The notes under the pieces are model-generated. The model searched no databases and was not told the origin of the DNA. It worked only from the letters and a program-made list of their open reading frames with translations. From the NCBI RefSeq assembly GCF_001439845.1, contig NZ_JYLO01000020.1, forward strand, positions 50,297 through 114,296: 64,000 nt of DNA. The letters run 5' to 3'. This document shows, in pieces, positions 1 through 8,238 of this stretch. The stretch is from Pseudomonas lactis. GTDB lineage: Bacteria > Pseudomonadota > Gammaproteobacteria > Pseudomonadales > Pseudomonadaceae. The translations under genes were made by a program, and so were the position numbers. Position 1 is the stretch's first letter. Each line of letters begins with the position of its first letter.

Positions 1-59
1 TCGAGCATGTACGGCGGGATCAGGCAAAAAATCGGGTTGCGCGGTTGGCGAACACACAT
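1..59 (-). CDS. M4-type metallopeptidase, N-terminal fragment cut by window edge
   Basis: Only the first 19 codons are inside the window, read leftward from an ATG at 59. A strong AAGGAG box sits at 67-72, seven bases before the ATG. The peptide begins MCVRQPRNPIF and continues to IPPYMLD, which resembles the start of the short propeptide of protealysin-type M4 zinc metallopeptidases (a Cys/Arg-rich start followed by IPPHLL). The family call rests on this short stretch only. The gene is divergent from the endonuclease gene that starts at 196. Confidence 0.5.
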   Translation of the reverse strand, partial: MCVRQPRNPIFCLIPPYML

Positions 60-195
60 GAGCTGGCTCCTTTTTGGCGTGTGATGAACGTCCGGGTAAC
101 GGTTTTCAGGATAGCCCTGTGTTCGCCCCCTGGGCCAAATTGTCATGAGTTTGTGTTTCAGTGGTGTTTATCCGAGGCCCATAAGGAACATGCCC

Positions 196-1125
196 ATGCC
201 CGCCCGCACAGCCAACATCGACCTTTCCCACCGCCCAAGGCTCGCCGACCTGCGCCCATTGGTCGCGGCCAACCCCACCCTGCTGGAAGCCAAAGCCGCG
301 ACGCCGCGCGTCACCGCGGCCAAGGACCTCAAAAACCGCGCTGGCTATGCCGACGACTTCCTCAGCGACTTCGTGGTGCCATGGCCCACGGTTGACCAGC
401 CACTGGCGGGCGACGTGCAACCCAAGCGTCTGGACTACACGCATTTCTCCATCACCCTGTCGCGCTCTCGACGACTGGCGCTCTACGTGGGGGTGAATAT
501 CGACGGCGCCAAGCATGTAGACATCACGCGCAGCAACGACACCTGGGCCTACGATGGCCGCCTGCCCCTGGATGCGCAGGTAGGTGAAGACCTCTATGCA
601 GGCAATGGCCTGGACCGCGGCCACCTGGTACGGCGCCAGGACCCCAACTGGGGCGACGAGGCCAACACCGCCAACTTCGACACCTTTCACTTCACCAACT
701 GCTCCCCTCAAATGAGCGGCTTCAACCAGAAGACCTGGCTGGAACTGGAAGACTACATCCTCGACAACACCCAGCGCTGGAAAGCCCGGGCCACGGTGTT
801 CAGCGGCCCGGTGTTCAGCGACAACGATCGCGTTTATCGCGGGGTAAAAATCCCCCAGGCATTCTGGAAAGTGGTGGCCTACCTCAGCGACGACGGCAAA
901 CCGTCCGCCAGTGCCTACATGATCGACCAGCGACGCGAGCTGGATCAGTTGGACCTGGTGTTCGGTCAGCTCAGAACCTACCAGCGCAGCGTGATCGCGA
1001 TCGAACAATTGACCGGCATCCGCTTCGCCAACCTGGCCGACTACGACGGCTTCAGCAACGAAGAGCGCGCCACAGGCACCCGGATCGAAGCGCTGATCCG
1101 CGGCCCCCAGGATATTCGGCTCTGA
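196..1125 (+). CDS. DNA/RNA non-specific endonuclease (NUC1 / endonuclease G family)
   Basis: A 309-residue protein of the beta-beta-alpha metal nuclease family, which cuts DNA and RNA without sequence preference. The family motif DRGHLVRR is present near residue 145 (the His is the general base), followed by the NCSPQ and FNQKTW segments that carry the metal-binding Asn and supporting residues. I chose the ATG at 196 because an AAGGA box lies eight bases upstream; an in-frame ATG at 190 is too close to it. No clear signal peptide is visible, so it may act inside the cell or be released by another route. No inhibitor gene such as nuiA is visible next to it. A REP doublet follows the stop. Confidence 0.85.
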   Translation: MPARTANIDLSHRPRLADLRPLVAANPTLLEAKAATPRVTAAKDLKNRAGYADDFLSDFVVPWPTVDQPLAGDVQPKRLDYTHFSITLSRSRRLALYVGVNIDGAKHVDITRSNDTWAYDGRLPLDAQVGEDLYAGNGLDRGHLVRRQDPNWGDEANTANFDTFHFTNCSPQMSGFNQKTWLELEDYILDNTQRWKARATVFSGPVFSDNDRVYRGVKIPQAFWKVVAYLSDDGKPSASAYMIDQRRELDQLDLVFGQLRTYQRSVIAIEQLTGIRFANLADYDGFSNEERATGTRIEALIRGPQDIRL

Positions 1126-1134
1126 CGATCCCTT

Positions 1135-1234
1135 TGTAGGAGCGAGCTTGCTCGCGAAGCACCCGAGAGCACCGCGGCGCACCAGGCTCCCCGCGTTAAC
1201 GTTAGCGACCTTCGCGAGCAAGCTCGCTCCTACA
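1135..1234. repeat. REP doublet (REPIN), GAGCGAGCTTGCTCGCGAA type
   Basis: Two inverted copies of TGTAGGAGCGAGCTTGCTCG face each other across a spacer of about 55 bases. The same doublet recurs at 8129, 34611 and 43543, with single copies at 8854 and 14189. This is the common extragenic palindrome of the P. fluorescens group, normally moved by RAYT transposases; none is encoded in this window. It lies between the endonuclease stop and the cobalamin riboswitch. Confidence 0.9.
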
Positions 1235-1249
1235 GGGTGTGATCGCTTA

Positions 1250-1435
1250 CCATACGGCCGCCGGTTCCCGTATGGGACTAACAGGGAATTCGAAACGCCG
1301 CACGCGGCGTGAACCGAAACTGCCCCCGCAACTGTAGATGCCGAGCCTACCCTCGAATGCCACTGGACCACGTCCGGGAAGGCGGGGCATGGCGACGACG
1401 CATCAGTCAGGAGACCTGCCGGCCCAGCTAATTCA
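1250..1435 (+). promoter_or_regulatory. Cobalamin (B12) riboswitch
   Basis: The conserved blocks of the AdoCbl riboswitch occur in order: a CATACGG/CCGTATG outer stem (1251-1276), TAACAGGGAA, the CTGCCCCCGCAACTGTA block (1320-1336), GCCACTG, GGGAAGGC and the B12 box AGTCAGGAGACCTGCC (1405-1420). A GTGTCC/GGACAT hairpin at 1448-1466 may belong to the expression platform. It precedes a periplasmic binding protein, permease and ATPase, so when B12 binds it should shut off corrinoid uptake. Covariance-model class: cobalamin riboswitch. Confidence 0.93.
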
Positions 1436-1552
1436 CTAACCGGCGGGGTGTCCGGGAAGGACATCCTGGCCCTGCGCTTCAGCAGCCTCCATGGGCGTAT
1501 TTCCGAGCCGTACCTCCCCTGCTGCACCTACGGTTCACAAGGAGATCGCCTC

Positions 1553-2563
1553 ATGCTGCCACGCGTTACCGCCCTGATCGCAGGTTTGAGTGTGTGTGCC
1601 CTGGCGCAAGCCGCGCCCACTCAGTACCCGCTGACCCTGCAAAACTGCGGCAGCACCCTGACCTTCCAGCACGCCCCCGCCCGCAGCGTCACCATCGGCC
1701 AGGCCGCCACCGAGATGCTCTACGCCCTGGGCGTGGGCGACAAGGTGGTCGGCACTTCGCTGTGGTTCAACAACGTGGCGGCGCAGTACAAGGCCCAGGA
1801 CGATCGCATCGAGCGCCTGGCCAACAACGAGCCCAGCTTCGAAGCCGTACTCGCCAAGCGCCCGCAACTGGTGGCCGCCGAGCTGGAATGGGTGGTGGGC
1901 CCCCAAGGCGTGGTCGGCACCCGTGAGCAGTTTCATGAACTGAAGATCCCCACCTACCTGTTGCCGTCCGACTGCGAAGGCAAGGACAACCTGGTGGGTG
2001 CCGACGGCACGCGATTGGAGCCCTTTCGCATCGAGACGATCTACCAGAGCCTCCAGCAACTGGCGCAGATTTTCGACGTGCAGGATCGCGGCCAACAACT
2101 GACCGACGAACTCAAGGCGCGCCTGGCCAAGTCCGTCGCCACGGCCCAGGGCAAGGGCTTGCAGCAAGCCAGTGCACTGGTGTGGTTCTCCAGCGCCGAA
2201 ATGGCCAGCGACCCTTACGTAGCCGGCCACAAAGGCGTGCCGCAATTCATGCTGCAAACCCTTGGCCTGCGTAACGTGGTGCAGTCCGATGAGGAGTGGC
2301 CTGCCGTCGGCTGGGAAACCATCGCCAAGGCCAACCCCACCTTCCTGGTGATCGCACGCATGGACCGCCGCCGCTACCCGGCCGACGACCATGAAAAGAA
2401 ACTCGCCTTCCTGCGCAGCGACCCCGTGACCCGCAACATGGACGCGGTGAAGAACAACCGCATCATCATCCTCGACGCCCTTGCCTTGCAGGCGAGCCTG
2501 CGCACCTTCGAGGGCCTTGAACAATTGGCCGCCGCCATCGACGGCTACCACCTGGGCAAATGA
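1553..2563 (+). CDS. Corrinoid ABC transporter, periplasmic substrate-binding protein
   Basis: A 336-residue class III binding protein (BtuF/FepB-like fold). The start is the ATG at 1553, preceded by AAGGAGA at 1539-1545. Residues 1-20 form a Sec signal peptide ending ALAQA. The middle contains the typical ATEMLYALGVGDKVVG segment and the WPAVGWETIAKANP segment of the family. The cobalamin riboswitch upstream makes B12 or another corrinoid the likely ligand, although the protein is longer than E. coli BtuF (about 266 residues) and other metal-chelate ligands cannot be ruled out from sequence. It overlaps the permease gene by four bases (ATGA), so the two are translationally coupled. Confidence 0.85.
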   Translation: MLPRVTALIAGLSVCALAQAAPTQYPLTLQNCGSTLTFQHAPARSVTIGQAATEMLYALGVGDKVVGTSLWFNNVAAQYKAQDDRIERLANNEPSFEAVLAKRPQLVAAELEWVVGPQGVVGTREQFHELKIPTYLLPSDCEGKDNLVGADGTRLEPFRIETIYQSLQQLAQIFDVQDRGQQLTDELKARLAKSVATAQGKGLQQASALVWFSSAEMASDPYVAGHKGVPQFMLQTLGLRNVVQSDEEWPAVGWETIAKANPTFLVIARMDRRRYPADDHEKKLAFLRSDPVTRNMDAVKNNRIIILDALALQASLRTFEGLEQLAAAIDGYHLGK

Positions 2564-3564
2564 TGCGCACCCTACTCGCCCTGGCGCTGCTGTTGCTCGC
2601 CCTGCTCGCTGGCGTCGCCATCGGTGAAACCGCCATCGAACCGCAGGTGGTGCTGCAGGTGCTCGCCAATAAACTCTGGGCCGCCGGCTACGTACTGGAC
2701 CCCATCGACGAAGGTGTGGTGTGGAACTACCGCCTCACCCGCGCCCTGGTGGCCGCAGCCTGCGGCGCAGGGTTGGCAACGTGCGGCGTGATCCTGCAAT
2801 CACTGCTGCGTAACCCGCTGGCCGACCCGTACCTGCTGGGCATCAGCGCCGGTGCGTCAACCGGCGCAGTGCTCGTCGCCTTGATCGGCGTGGGCGGTGG
2901 CTTGGTGTCGTTGTCGGCGGGCGCGTTTGTGGGGGCGATGGCGGCATTTGCGCTGGTGACGCTGCTGGCGCGGGCCAGCGGATCGTCCAGCGGTACCGGG
3001 CAGATCATCCTCGCGGGCATCGCCGGCTCGCAGTTGTTTAATGCCCTGACCGCGTTCCTGATCACCAAGTCGGCCAGCTCCGAACAAGCCCGCGGCATTA
3101 TGTTCTGGCTGCTGGGCAACCTCAGCGGCGTGCGCTGGCCGTCGGTGTGGTTGGCGGTGCCGGTGGCGGTCGTGGGGCTCGCAGTGTGCCTGTGGCACCG
3201 GCGTGCACTGGATGCGTTCACCTTCGGCAGCGACTCGGCGGCCTCCCTCGGCATCCCGGTGCGCCGCGTGCAATTTGTGCTGGTGGCCTGCGCCGCGCTG
3301 GTGACGGCGGTGATGGTGTCCATCGTCGGCTCCATCGGGTTTGTCGGCTTGGTAATTCCCCATGCGGTGCGCCTGTTGCTTGGCACCGGGCATTCGCGCT
3401 TGCTGCCGGCCAGCGCCTTGGGCGGCGCGCTGTTTCTGATCGCCGCCGATGTGCTGTCACGCACCCTGATCAAGGGCCAAGTGATTCCCGTTGGGGTGGT
3501 CACGGCACTGGTGGGCGCGCCGGTGTTTGCGTTGATTTTGATTGGCCGGAGGAACGCCCGATGA
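2560..3564 (+). CDS. Corrinoid ABC transporter, FecCD/BtuC-type permease
   Basis: A 334-residue inner-membrane permease with about ten hydrophobic helices, the normal size for the FecCD family. Family landmarks are RLTRALVAAACGAGLATCG near the N terminus, NPLADPYLLGISAGAS around residue 90 and the GSIGFVGLVIPHAVR coupling segment near residue 250. The start codon overlaps the stop of the binding-protein gene and its own stop overlaps the ATPase start, each by four bases. Substrate is inferred from the riboswitch. Confidence 0.9.
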   Translation: MMRTLLALALLLLALLAGVAIGETAIEPQVVLQVLANKLWAAGYVLDPIDEGVVWNYRLTRALVAAACGAGLATCGVILQSLLRNPLADPYLLGISAGASTGAVLVALIGVGGGLVSLSAGAFVGAMAAFALVTLLARASGSSSGTGQIILAGIAGSQLFNALTAFLITKSASSEQARGIMFWLLGNLSGVRWPSVWLAVPVAVVGLAVCLWHRRALDAFTFGSDSAASLGIPVRRVQFVLVACAALVTAVMVSIVGSIGFVGLVIPHAVRLLLGTGHSRLLPASALGGALFLIAADVLSRTLIKGQVIPVGVVTALVGAPVFALILIGRRNAR

Positions 3565-4325
3565 GCGTGCTCAGTTGCAGCGGCCTGGGTTTCAAGGTGC
3601 GTGAGGCCCAGTTACTGGACGGTATCGACCTGGACGTGCAGGCGGGCGAAACCCTGGGCATCGTCGGGCCGAACGGTTCGGGCAAGTCCACCCTGCTCAA
3701 ATTACTCGCCGGTTTGCGCCCGCCGGCCAGCGGTGAAGTGCGCCTGGGCGGCAAGCGGGTCGGTGGGTTGTCACGCCGCACCATCGCGCAACAGCTGGCG
3801 GTGGTGGAGCAACAGGCCGACACCGACGACGCCATCCGCGTGTTCGACGCCGTGGCGCTAGGCCGCACGCCCTGGCTGTCGGCGCTGAGCCCATGGTCGC
3901 GTGAAGACGACGCCATCGTGCACCAGGCGCTGCACGACGTAGACGCCACCCACCTGAGCCAACGCGCCTGGCGCAGCCTCTCTGGCGGCGAACGCCAACG
4001 CGTGCACATCGCCCGCGCCCTGGCGCAGCGCCCGCAGATTTTGTTGCTGGACGAGCCGACCAATCACCTGGATATCCAGCATCAACTGGCGATCTTGAAA
4101 GGCGTGCAAGGCTTGCCGGTGACCACCTTGATTGCGCTGCATGATCTGAATCAGGCGCTGACCTGTGATCGCCTGGCCGTGCTGGATCGCGGGCGGCTGG
4201 TGGCGCTGGGTACGCCGCTTGAGGTGCTGACGCCGCAGCGTTTGCAGGAGACATTCGGAGTGCAGGGGCATTACCTGACGGACCCGTTTGACGGCGCGCA
4301 AATCCTGCGCCTGCGCTCCAACTGA
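3561..4325 (+). CDS. Corrinoid ABC transporter, ATP-binding protein
   Basis: A 254-residue ABC ATPase that powers the importer. The Walker A motif GPNGSGKST, the signature LSGGERQRV and the Walker B LLLDEPTNHLD are all present, followed by the H-loop ALHDLN. The start is the ATG at 3561, overlapping the permease stop; in-frame sequence further upstream is antisense to nothing and lacks family similarity. It is the last gene of the riboswitch-controlled operon. Confidence 0.92.
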   Translation: MSVLSCSGLGFKVREAQLLDGIDLDVQAGETLGIVGPNGSGKSTLLKLLAGLRPPASGEVRLGGKRVGGLSRRTIAQQLAVVEQQADTDDAIRVFDAVALGRTPWLSALSPWSREDDAIVHQALHDVDATHLSQRAWRSLSGGERQRVHIARALAQRPQILLLDEPTNHLDIQHQLAILKGVQGLPVTTLIALHDLNQALTCDRLAVLDRGRLVALGTPLEVLTPQRLQETFGVQGHYLTDPFDGAQILRLRSN

Positions 4326-4383
4326 ATCCGTACGTTGGGGCAGCTTGCTCTGGTGACGGTCTGACTGCCAACTGTGATCCAAA

Positions 4384-4918
4384 TGTGGGAGGGGGCTTGC
4401 CCCCGATGAGCATAAGTATCTACACAACTTCGGTACGACGCTAAACCTGTGGCGAGGGAGCTTGCTCCCGCGACGGCCTGGCAGCCGACGCTGATCTAAC
4501 TGACGCACCGCGATCCAACTGTGGGAGCTGGCTTGCCTGCGAAGACGGCTTGACAGTCAACACAGTTGGACCCTGTACATATCCATTCCTGCGGTAACGG
4601 CCACTTAGGGTTCCGCCCTGACGGCGGCTCACTTTGCAAAAGCCGGGATGCCGGCCCAGGCCAAAGTAAGCAAAACGCTCTTGCCCCACCACTCGGCACC
4701 TCGCCCAGGCTCGGTGTGCCCGTAATCCGCCAGCGTGGTTTAACGGGGCGCCTAAGATCAAAAGCAGATCAAGATCAAGAGCGTCTCGCTTCGCATCGTG
4801 GTTACCGTCGGCTGCTACAGCCTACAAAGTTGTGTAGATACCTATGCCCCGATGAGGGAGTGTCAACAAATACATCGGTGACTGGCCCACCGCCATCGGG
4901 GGCAAGCCCCCTCCCACA
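4384..4918. repeat. REP doublet (GGGGGCTTGCCCCC type) split by an inserted element
   Basis: The left arm TGTGGGAGGGGGCTTGCCCC is at 4384-4403 and the inverted right arm at 4895-4918. Removing 4410-4847 and one copy of the 8-bp duplication rejoins an ordinary compact doublet of about 90 bases. This shows that the doublet was there before the insertion. Confidence 0.85.
4410..4847. mobile_element. Non-autonomous element (MITE-like), copy A, with 20-bp TIRs and 8-bp TSD
   Basis: The left end GCATAAGTATCTACACAACT (4410-4429) and the reverse complement of the right end (4828-4847) match at 19 of 20 positions. The element is flanked by a perfect 8-bp direct repeat CCCGATGA (4402-4409 and 4848-4855). 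It has no transposase or believable gene. Internal parts, including a GATCAAAAGCAGATCAAGATCAA tract (in pieces at 4757-4780) and the GTTAAACCACGC-type block, recur in inverted order inside the copy at 22283-23030. Mobilisation in trans by an unidentified transposase that makes 8-bp duplications is inferred. Confidence 0.85.
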
Positions 4919-4924
4919 TTGGTT

Positions 4925-5416
4925 CTACAGAGGCAGGTGCATGTGGGTGGTTTGCCATATCGGGTCGGCCTCGACATCCACCACCTCAAACCCCTGCCTG
5001 CGCCAGAATTCAATCGCACCGGGCAGAAACGGATGGGTGTGCAGGTACATCACCTCTACGCCATCGGCCCGCGCCAGCGCTTGCAGCGAGCGGTATAACC
5101 GGCCCGCCAGGCCCAAGCGTCGTGCTGCCGGGAGCACATACAGGCGCACCACTTCCACCGTGTTGCGGCCCTGGTAGTTCAACTGGGGGAAACGGCCGTC
5201 GTAGGGCCGATAAGCCACGGAGGCAACGATCCGGCCTTCAGCACGAGCAATCAAAAATCGCCCGCTGCCCTCAAGGTAGAGGGCTTCAAACTGCGCCAGA
5301 TCCTGGGGTACTCCGGTGGCACTGAGCGTGGGAAACAGTTCATCACGCGCCTGCAAAGCGAAGCTCAGCACCTGGGAAATGTCAGCGGCCTGCACCGCCT
5401 CGATACTAACGCTCAT
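4925..5416 (-). CDS. GNAT family N-acetyltransferase
   Basis: A 163-residue GNAT protein. The acetyl-CoA binding segment RLYVLPAARRLGLAGRLYRS (motif A, Q/RxxGxG/A type) lies around residues 90-110, followed by the C-terminal PFLPGAIEFWRRQGFEVV segment typical of the fold. The ATG at 5416 is preferred over an upstream in-frame TTG at 5422. It overlaps the end of the hydrolase gene by 11 bases and is the last gene of a tspO-hydrolase-acetyltransferase operon. The substrate cannot be read from sequence. Confidence 0.85.
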   Translation of the reverse strand: MSVSIEAVQAADISQVLSFALQARDELFPTLSATGVPQDLAQFEALYLEGSGRFLIARAEGRIVASVAYRPYDGRFPQLNYQGRNTVEVVRLYVLPAARRLGLAGRLYRSLQALARADGVEVMYLHTHPFLPGAIEFWRRQGFEVVDVEADPIWQTTHMHLPL

Positions 5417-6335
5417 TGCCAAGGATCCGGCCCGTTATCCACTGGCGAGCGTAAGCCAACACGCGATCAGCCATCGCCACCGGAAAGTGAATAAACCCAT
5501 GGGCCGCTTCCGGCAAGAGATGGGCCTCCACCGCCGCCCATCGCTCGGCAATAAGCAGGGTGTCATCCTTGAGCGGGTCCAGTTCACCCACAAACATCAA
5601 TGCTGGCGGCAACCCCGCAAAGTCCCCATACAAGGGGGACAACGGTGGCTGACGGCGCGTCTCGTCGCTGATCCCCGGCGTCAGCAGGCGCAGCGCCTGA
5701 ACCATGCCCGGTCCGTCCAACAACAGCGTGTCCCGCCCGGCCGTGCGCACGCTGGGGGTGCCGGTCAAATCGTAGACGCCGTAATACAACACCGCGCCGC
5801 TGACCCGCTGGAGTAACTCGGGCCATTGCTTGAGCGCCAACAAAGTGGCCGCCGCCAGGTGCCCGCCGGCCGACTCACCGACAAAAAACACCGGCAGGCC
5901 GGCAAACTCCGGGCAGTCCGCCAACAGCCAGCGCGCAGCCGTCAGGCAGTCATCCAGCAGCCCTTCAATTGGCGTATCCACCGCCAGCCGATAATCCACC
6001 GACACCACCGCCACATCGCACGCGTTGACCATGCCAAGGTTAAGGTCGTCATCCATTTGCGCATTGCCGATCACCCAGCCACCGCCGTGGATATCCAGCA
6101 CCACGCCTTTGGGCTTGCCACTGGGGCGCAAGATGCGCACGGGCACCGTGCCCAGCCTTTTCAGCTCAACCACGGGCGCCTTCTTGAACGTCTGGCTAGC
6201 GCGTAGCAGTGCCTGGATCAGACGCGGTGTCACGCGGTTGCGGACTTTAAAGCGCGGCATCCACGCCAGTTTCTGATTGAAGCGGCGCATCTGGGCCAGT
6301 TCGGGCTCGCTGGCGGGCCAATGCTGGTAGGCCAT
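5406..6335 (-). CDS. Alpha/beta hydrolase (HSL/Aes-type esterase)
   Basis: A 309-residue cytoplasmic hydrolase of the hormone-sensitive-lipase type. The oxyanion-hole motif DIHGGGWV is near residue 85, the nucleophile elbow GESAGGH near 155, the acid in VGELDPLKDD near 250 and the catalytic His in AAHGFIHFP near 280. These suit hydrolysis of short acyl esters or lactones. Its start overlaps the TspO stop by one base, and its end overlaps the acetyltransferase gene, so all three are probably co-transcribed. Confidence 0.9.
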   Translation of the reverse strand: MAYQHWPASEPELAQMRRFNQKLAWMPRFKVRNRVTPRLIQALLRASQTFKKAPVVELKRLGTVPVRILRPSGKPKGVVLDIHGGGWVIGNAQMDDDLNLGMVNACDVAVVSVDYRLAVDTPIEGLLDDCLTAARWLLADCPEFAGLPVFFVGESAGGHLAAATLLALKQWPELLQRVSGAVLYYGVYDLTGTPSVRTAGRDTLLLDGPGMVQALRLLTPGISDETRRQPPLSPLYGDFAGLPPALMFVGELDPLKDDTLLIAERWAAVEAHLLPEAAHGFIHFPVAMADRVLAYARQWITGRILGNER

Positions 6336-6775
6336 CAGCGATTATTACGCAGGATCGAGAAGTTCAACGCCGCGGCCACGCACAGCCACGCCAGATACGG
6401 GAACAGGATCAGGCCGGTGATCAAATCCAGGCGCACGGCCAGCACTACCATGGCGGCTACGGTGAGCCACAAGAGCACGATAATCACCATCCCCGCGAAC
6501 AAGCGATGGGCACCAAAGAACACCGGCGTCCACAGCGTGTTCAACGCGATCTGCGCCGCCCACAGGGCCAACACCATTTCGCTGCCGGGGATCAAGGTCA
6601 AGCGGTAACCGGCCCAGGCCAACAGCAGGTAAATGATCGTCCATGCCACCGGGAACAGCCAATTAGGCGGGGTAAAGCTGGGCTTGACCAGGGATTCGTA
6701 CCAGGCGCCGGGTTTGAAGATCACGCCAGTGCTGGCGGCGGCGGCGCAGGCGAGCAGGAAGATGAAAAAGGTCAT
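6335..6775 (-). CDS. TspO/MBR family membrane protein (tryptophan-rich sensory protein)
   Basis: A 146-residue protein with five hydrophobic helices, the normal size for TspO. Family marks are WYESLVKPSFTPPNWLFPV around residues 25-45, WAAQIALNTLWTPVFFG around 85-100 and PYLAWLCVAAALNFSI near the end. These proteins bind tetrapyrroles and modulate stress responses. I chose the ATG at 6775; in-frame sequence upstream to 6913 does not resemble the family. It is the first gene of the operon with a hydrolase and an acetyltransferase. Confidence 0.9.
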   Translation of the reverse strand: MTFFIFLLACAAAASTGVIFKPGAWYESLVKPSFTPPNWLFPVAWTIIYLLLAWAGYRLTLIPGSEMVLALWAAQIALNTLWTPVFFGAHRLFAGMVIIVLLWLTVAAMVVLAVRLDLITGLILFPYLAWLCVAAALNFSILRNNR

Positions 6776-6939
6776 GGTCGGTCCTTGAGGTCCTGTGGAT
6801 GGAAAAACAATGCACTGCTTTGAGTGACTCAAGCAACCTCGGATAAATTCAATGGGAGCAGCAAAATACCCGCTCTTCTGCGCGTCATGAAAATTGGTTA
6901 TGGTCGGCAACATCCAGCATCGCTGCCCGAGACGTCCCC

Positions 6940-8133
6940 TTGCCCCAGCTTGCCGATCACCGCAGCAGCCCCTGGTCAGTGTTCCTGATCTTCCTGCGCC
7001 TGGGCCTCACTTCCTTCGGCGGGCCGATTGCGCACCTCGGCTATTTTCGCCAAGAGTTCGTCACCCGCCGCCGCTGGCTCAGCGAGCGCAGCTATGCCGA
7101 ACTGGTCGCCCTGTGCCAGTTCCTCCCCGGCCCGGCCAGCAGCCAGGTCGGTATCGCGTTGGGCCTGTCCCGCGCGGGTTACCGGGGCGCGGCGGCAGCC
7201 TGGGCCGGGTTCACCTTGCCATCGGCCATCGTCCTGATCCTGTTTGCCCTGGGGCTGGCCCACTACGGCGGCGCCCTCCCCCATGGCGCGCTGCACGGCC
7301 TCAAGGTCGTCGCCGTAGCCGTGGTGGCCCAGGCTGTGTGGGGCATGGCACGCAACCTGTGCAGAGGCGTTTTACGGGTGGCGTTGATGTTGATCGCCGC
7401 CTGCGTGGTGTTGCTGCAACCCTCCGCTTGGGCTCAAGTCGGGGTCATGGTGGTCGCAGGCGTGGCCGGCCTGTTGCTGTTCAAGCCCGAGAGCAGTGCC
7501 GAGCCCGACGCCCTGCCCATTGCCATCAGCCGCCGCGCCGGGGCCCTATGGTTGATGCTGTTTTTGCTGTTGCTGGTGGCCTTGCCGCTCCTCGCCGCAT
7601 GGGCGCTTAACCCCACACTGGCGCTGGTAGACGCCTTCTACCGCACCGGCGCGCTGGTATTCGGCGGCGGCCACGTGGTGTTGCCGCTACTGCAAGCCGA
7701 AGTGGTGCCCAGCCAATGGGTCAGCAACGATGTTTTCCTCGCCGGCTACGGCGCCACCCAGGCCGTGCCCGGCCCGCTGTTCACCTTCGCCGCCTTCCTC
7801 GGCGCCTCCATGACCCACGCCCCGAGCGGTTGGCTTGGCGGGGTGATCGCGCTGCTGGCGATCTTCGCCCCGTCGTTTCTGCTGATCTTCGGCGCCTTGC
7901 CCTTCTGGGCCAACCTGCGCAAAAGCCCGCGCACCCAAGCCGCGCTCGCCGGGGTGAACGCGGCGGTGGTTGGCCTGTTGTTGGCGGCGCTGTACCAGCC
8001 GGTGTGGACCAGTGCGATTTTCAACGGCTACGACCTCGCCCTGGCGTTGCTGGCACTGGCCGTGTTGATGGTGTGGAAACTGCCGCCATGGCTGGTAGTG
8101 ATAAGTTGCGGCCTACTCGGCACGTTACTGTAG
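6940..8133 (+). CDS. chrA: Chromate transporter ChrA (CHR family, two-domain form)
   Basis: A 397-residue membrane protein made of two homologous CHR halves, which exports chromate using the proton gradient. The N-terminal half has FLRLGLTSFGGPIAHLGYF and CQFLPGPASSQVGIALG; the C-terminal half has FYRTGALVFGGGHVVLPLL and YGATQAVPGPLFTFAAFLG. The start appears to be TTG at 6940; the ribosome binding site is weak, so a slightly later GTG is possible. Some CHR proteins move sulfate or other anions instead. Its TAG stop lies inside the first bases of a REP doublet. Confidence 0.88.
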   Translation: MPQLADHRSSPWSVFLIFLRLGLTSFGGPIAHLGYFRQEFVTRRRWLSERSYAELVALCQFLPGPASSQVGIALGLSRAGYRGAAAAWAGFTLPSAIVLILFALGLAHYGGALPHGALHGLKVVAVAVVAQAVWGMARNLCRGVLRVALMLIAACVVLLQPSAWAQVGVMVVAGVAGLLLFKPESSAEPDALPIAISRRAGALWLMLFLLLLVALPLLAAWALNPTLALVDAFYRTGALVFGGGHVVLPLLQAEVVPSQWVSNDVFLAGYGATQAVPGPLFTFAAFLGASMTHAPSGWLGGVIALLAIFAPSFLLIFGALPFWANLRKSPRTQAALAGVNAAVVGLLLAALYQPVWTSAIFNGYDLALALLALAVLMVWKLPPWLVVISCGLLGTLL

Positions 8134-8227
8134 GAGCGAGCTTGCTCGCGAAAAACTCACAGGCGCCGCGTTTAATCTGAAGGCACGCGTTATCGTTAAC
8201 GATTTTCGCGAGCAAGCTCGCTCCTAC
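8129..8227. repeat. REP doublet (REPIN) overlapping the chrA stop codon
   Basis: Inverted copies of TGTAGGAGCGAGCTTGCTCG begin at 8129 and end at 8227. The TAG stop of chrA (8131-8133) is part of the TGTAG at the repeat end, so the repeat supplies the terminator codon. The doublet lies between two convergent genes. Confidence 0.88.
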
Positions 8228-8238
8228 AGCATTGGGGC

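Noticed and set aside
106..1527. A 473-codon minus-strand frame across the endonuclease gene, REP doublet and riboswitch
   Set aside because: It crosses a structured RNA and a repeat and mirrors the codon pattern of the real gene.
1553..4325. Iron-siderophore ABC importer
   Set aside because: The proteins fit that family too, but the upstream cobalamin riboswitch makes a corrinoid the better call.
4566..5177. A 203-codon plus-strand frame across element copy A
   Set aside because: It runs through the terminal inverted repeat and into the antisense of the acetyltransferase gene; similar frames in the repeat are false genes.
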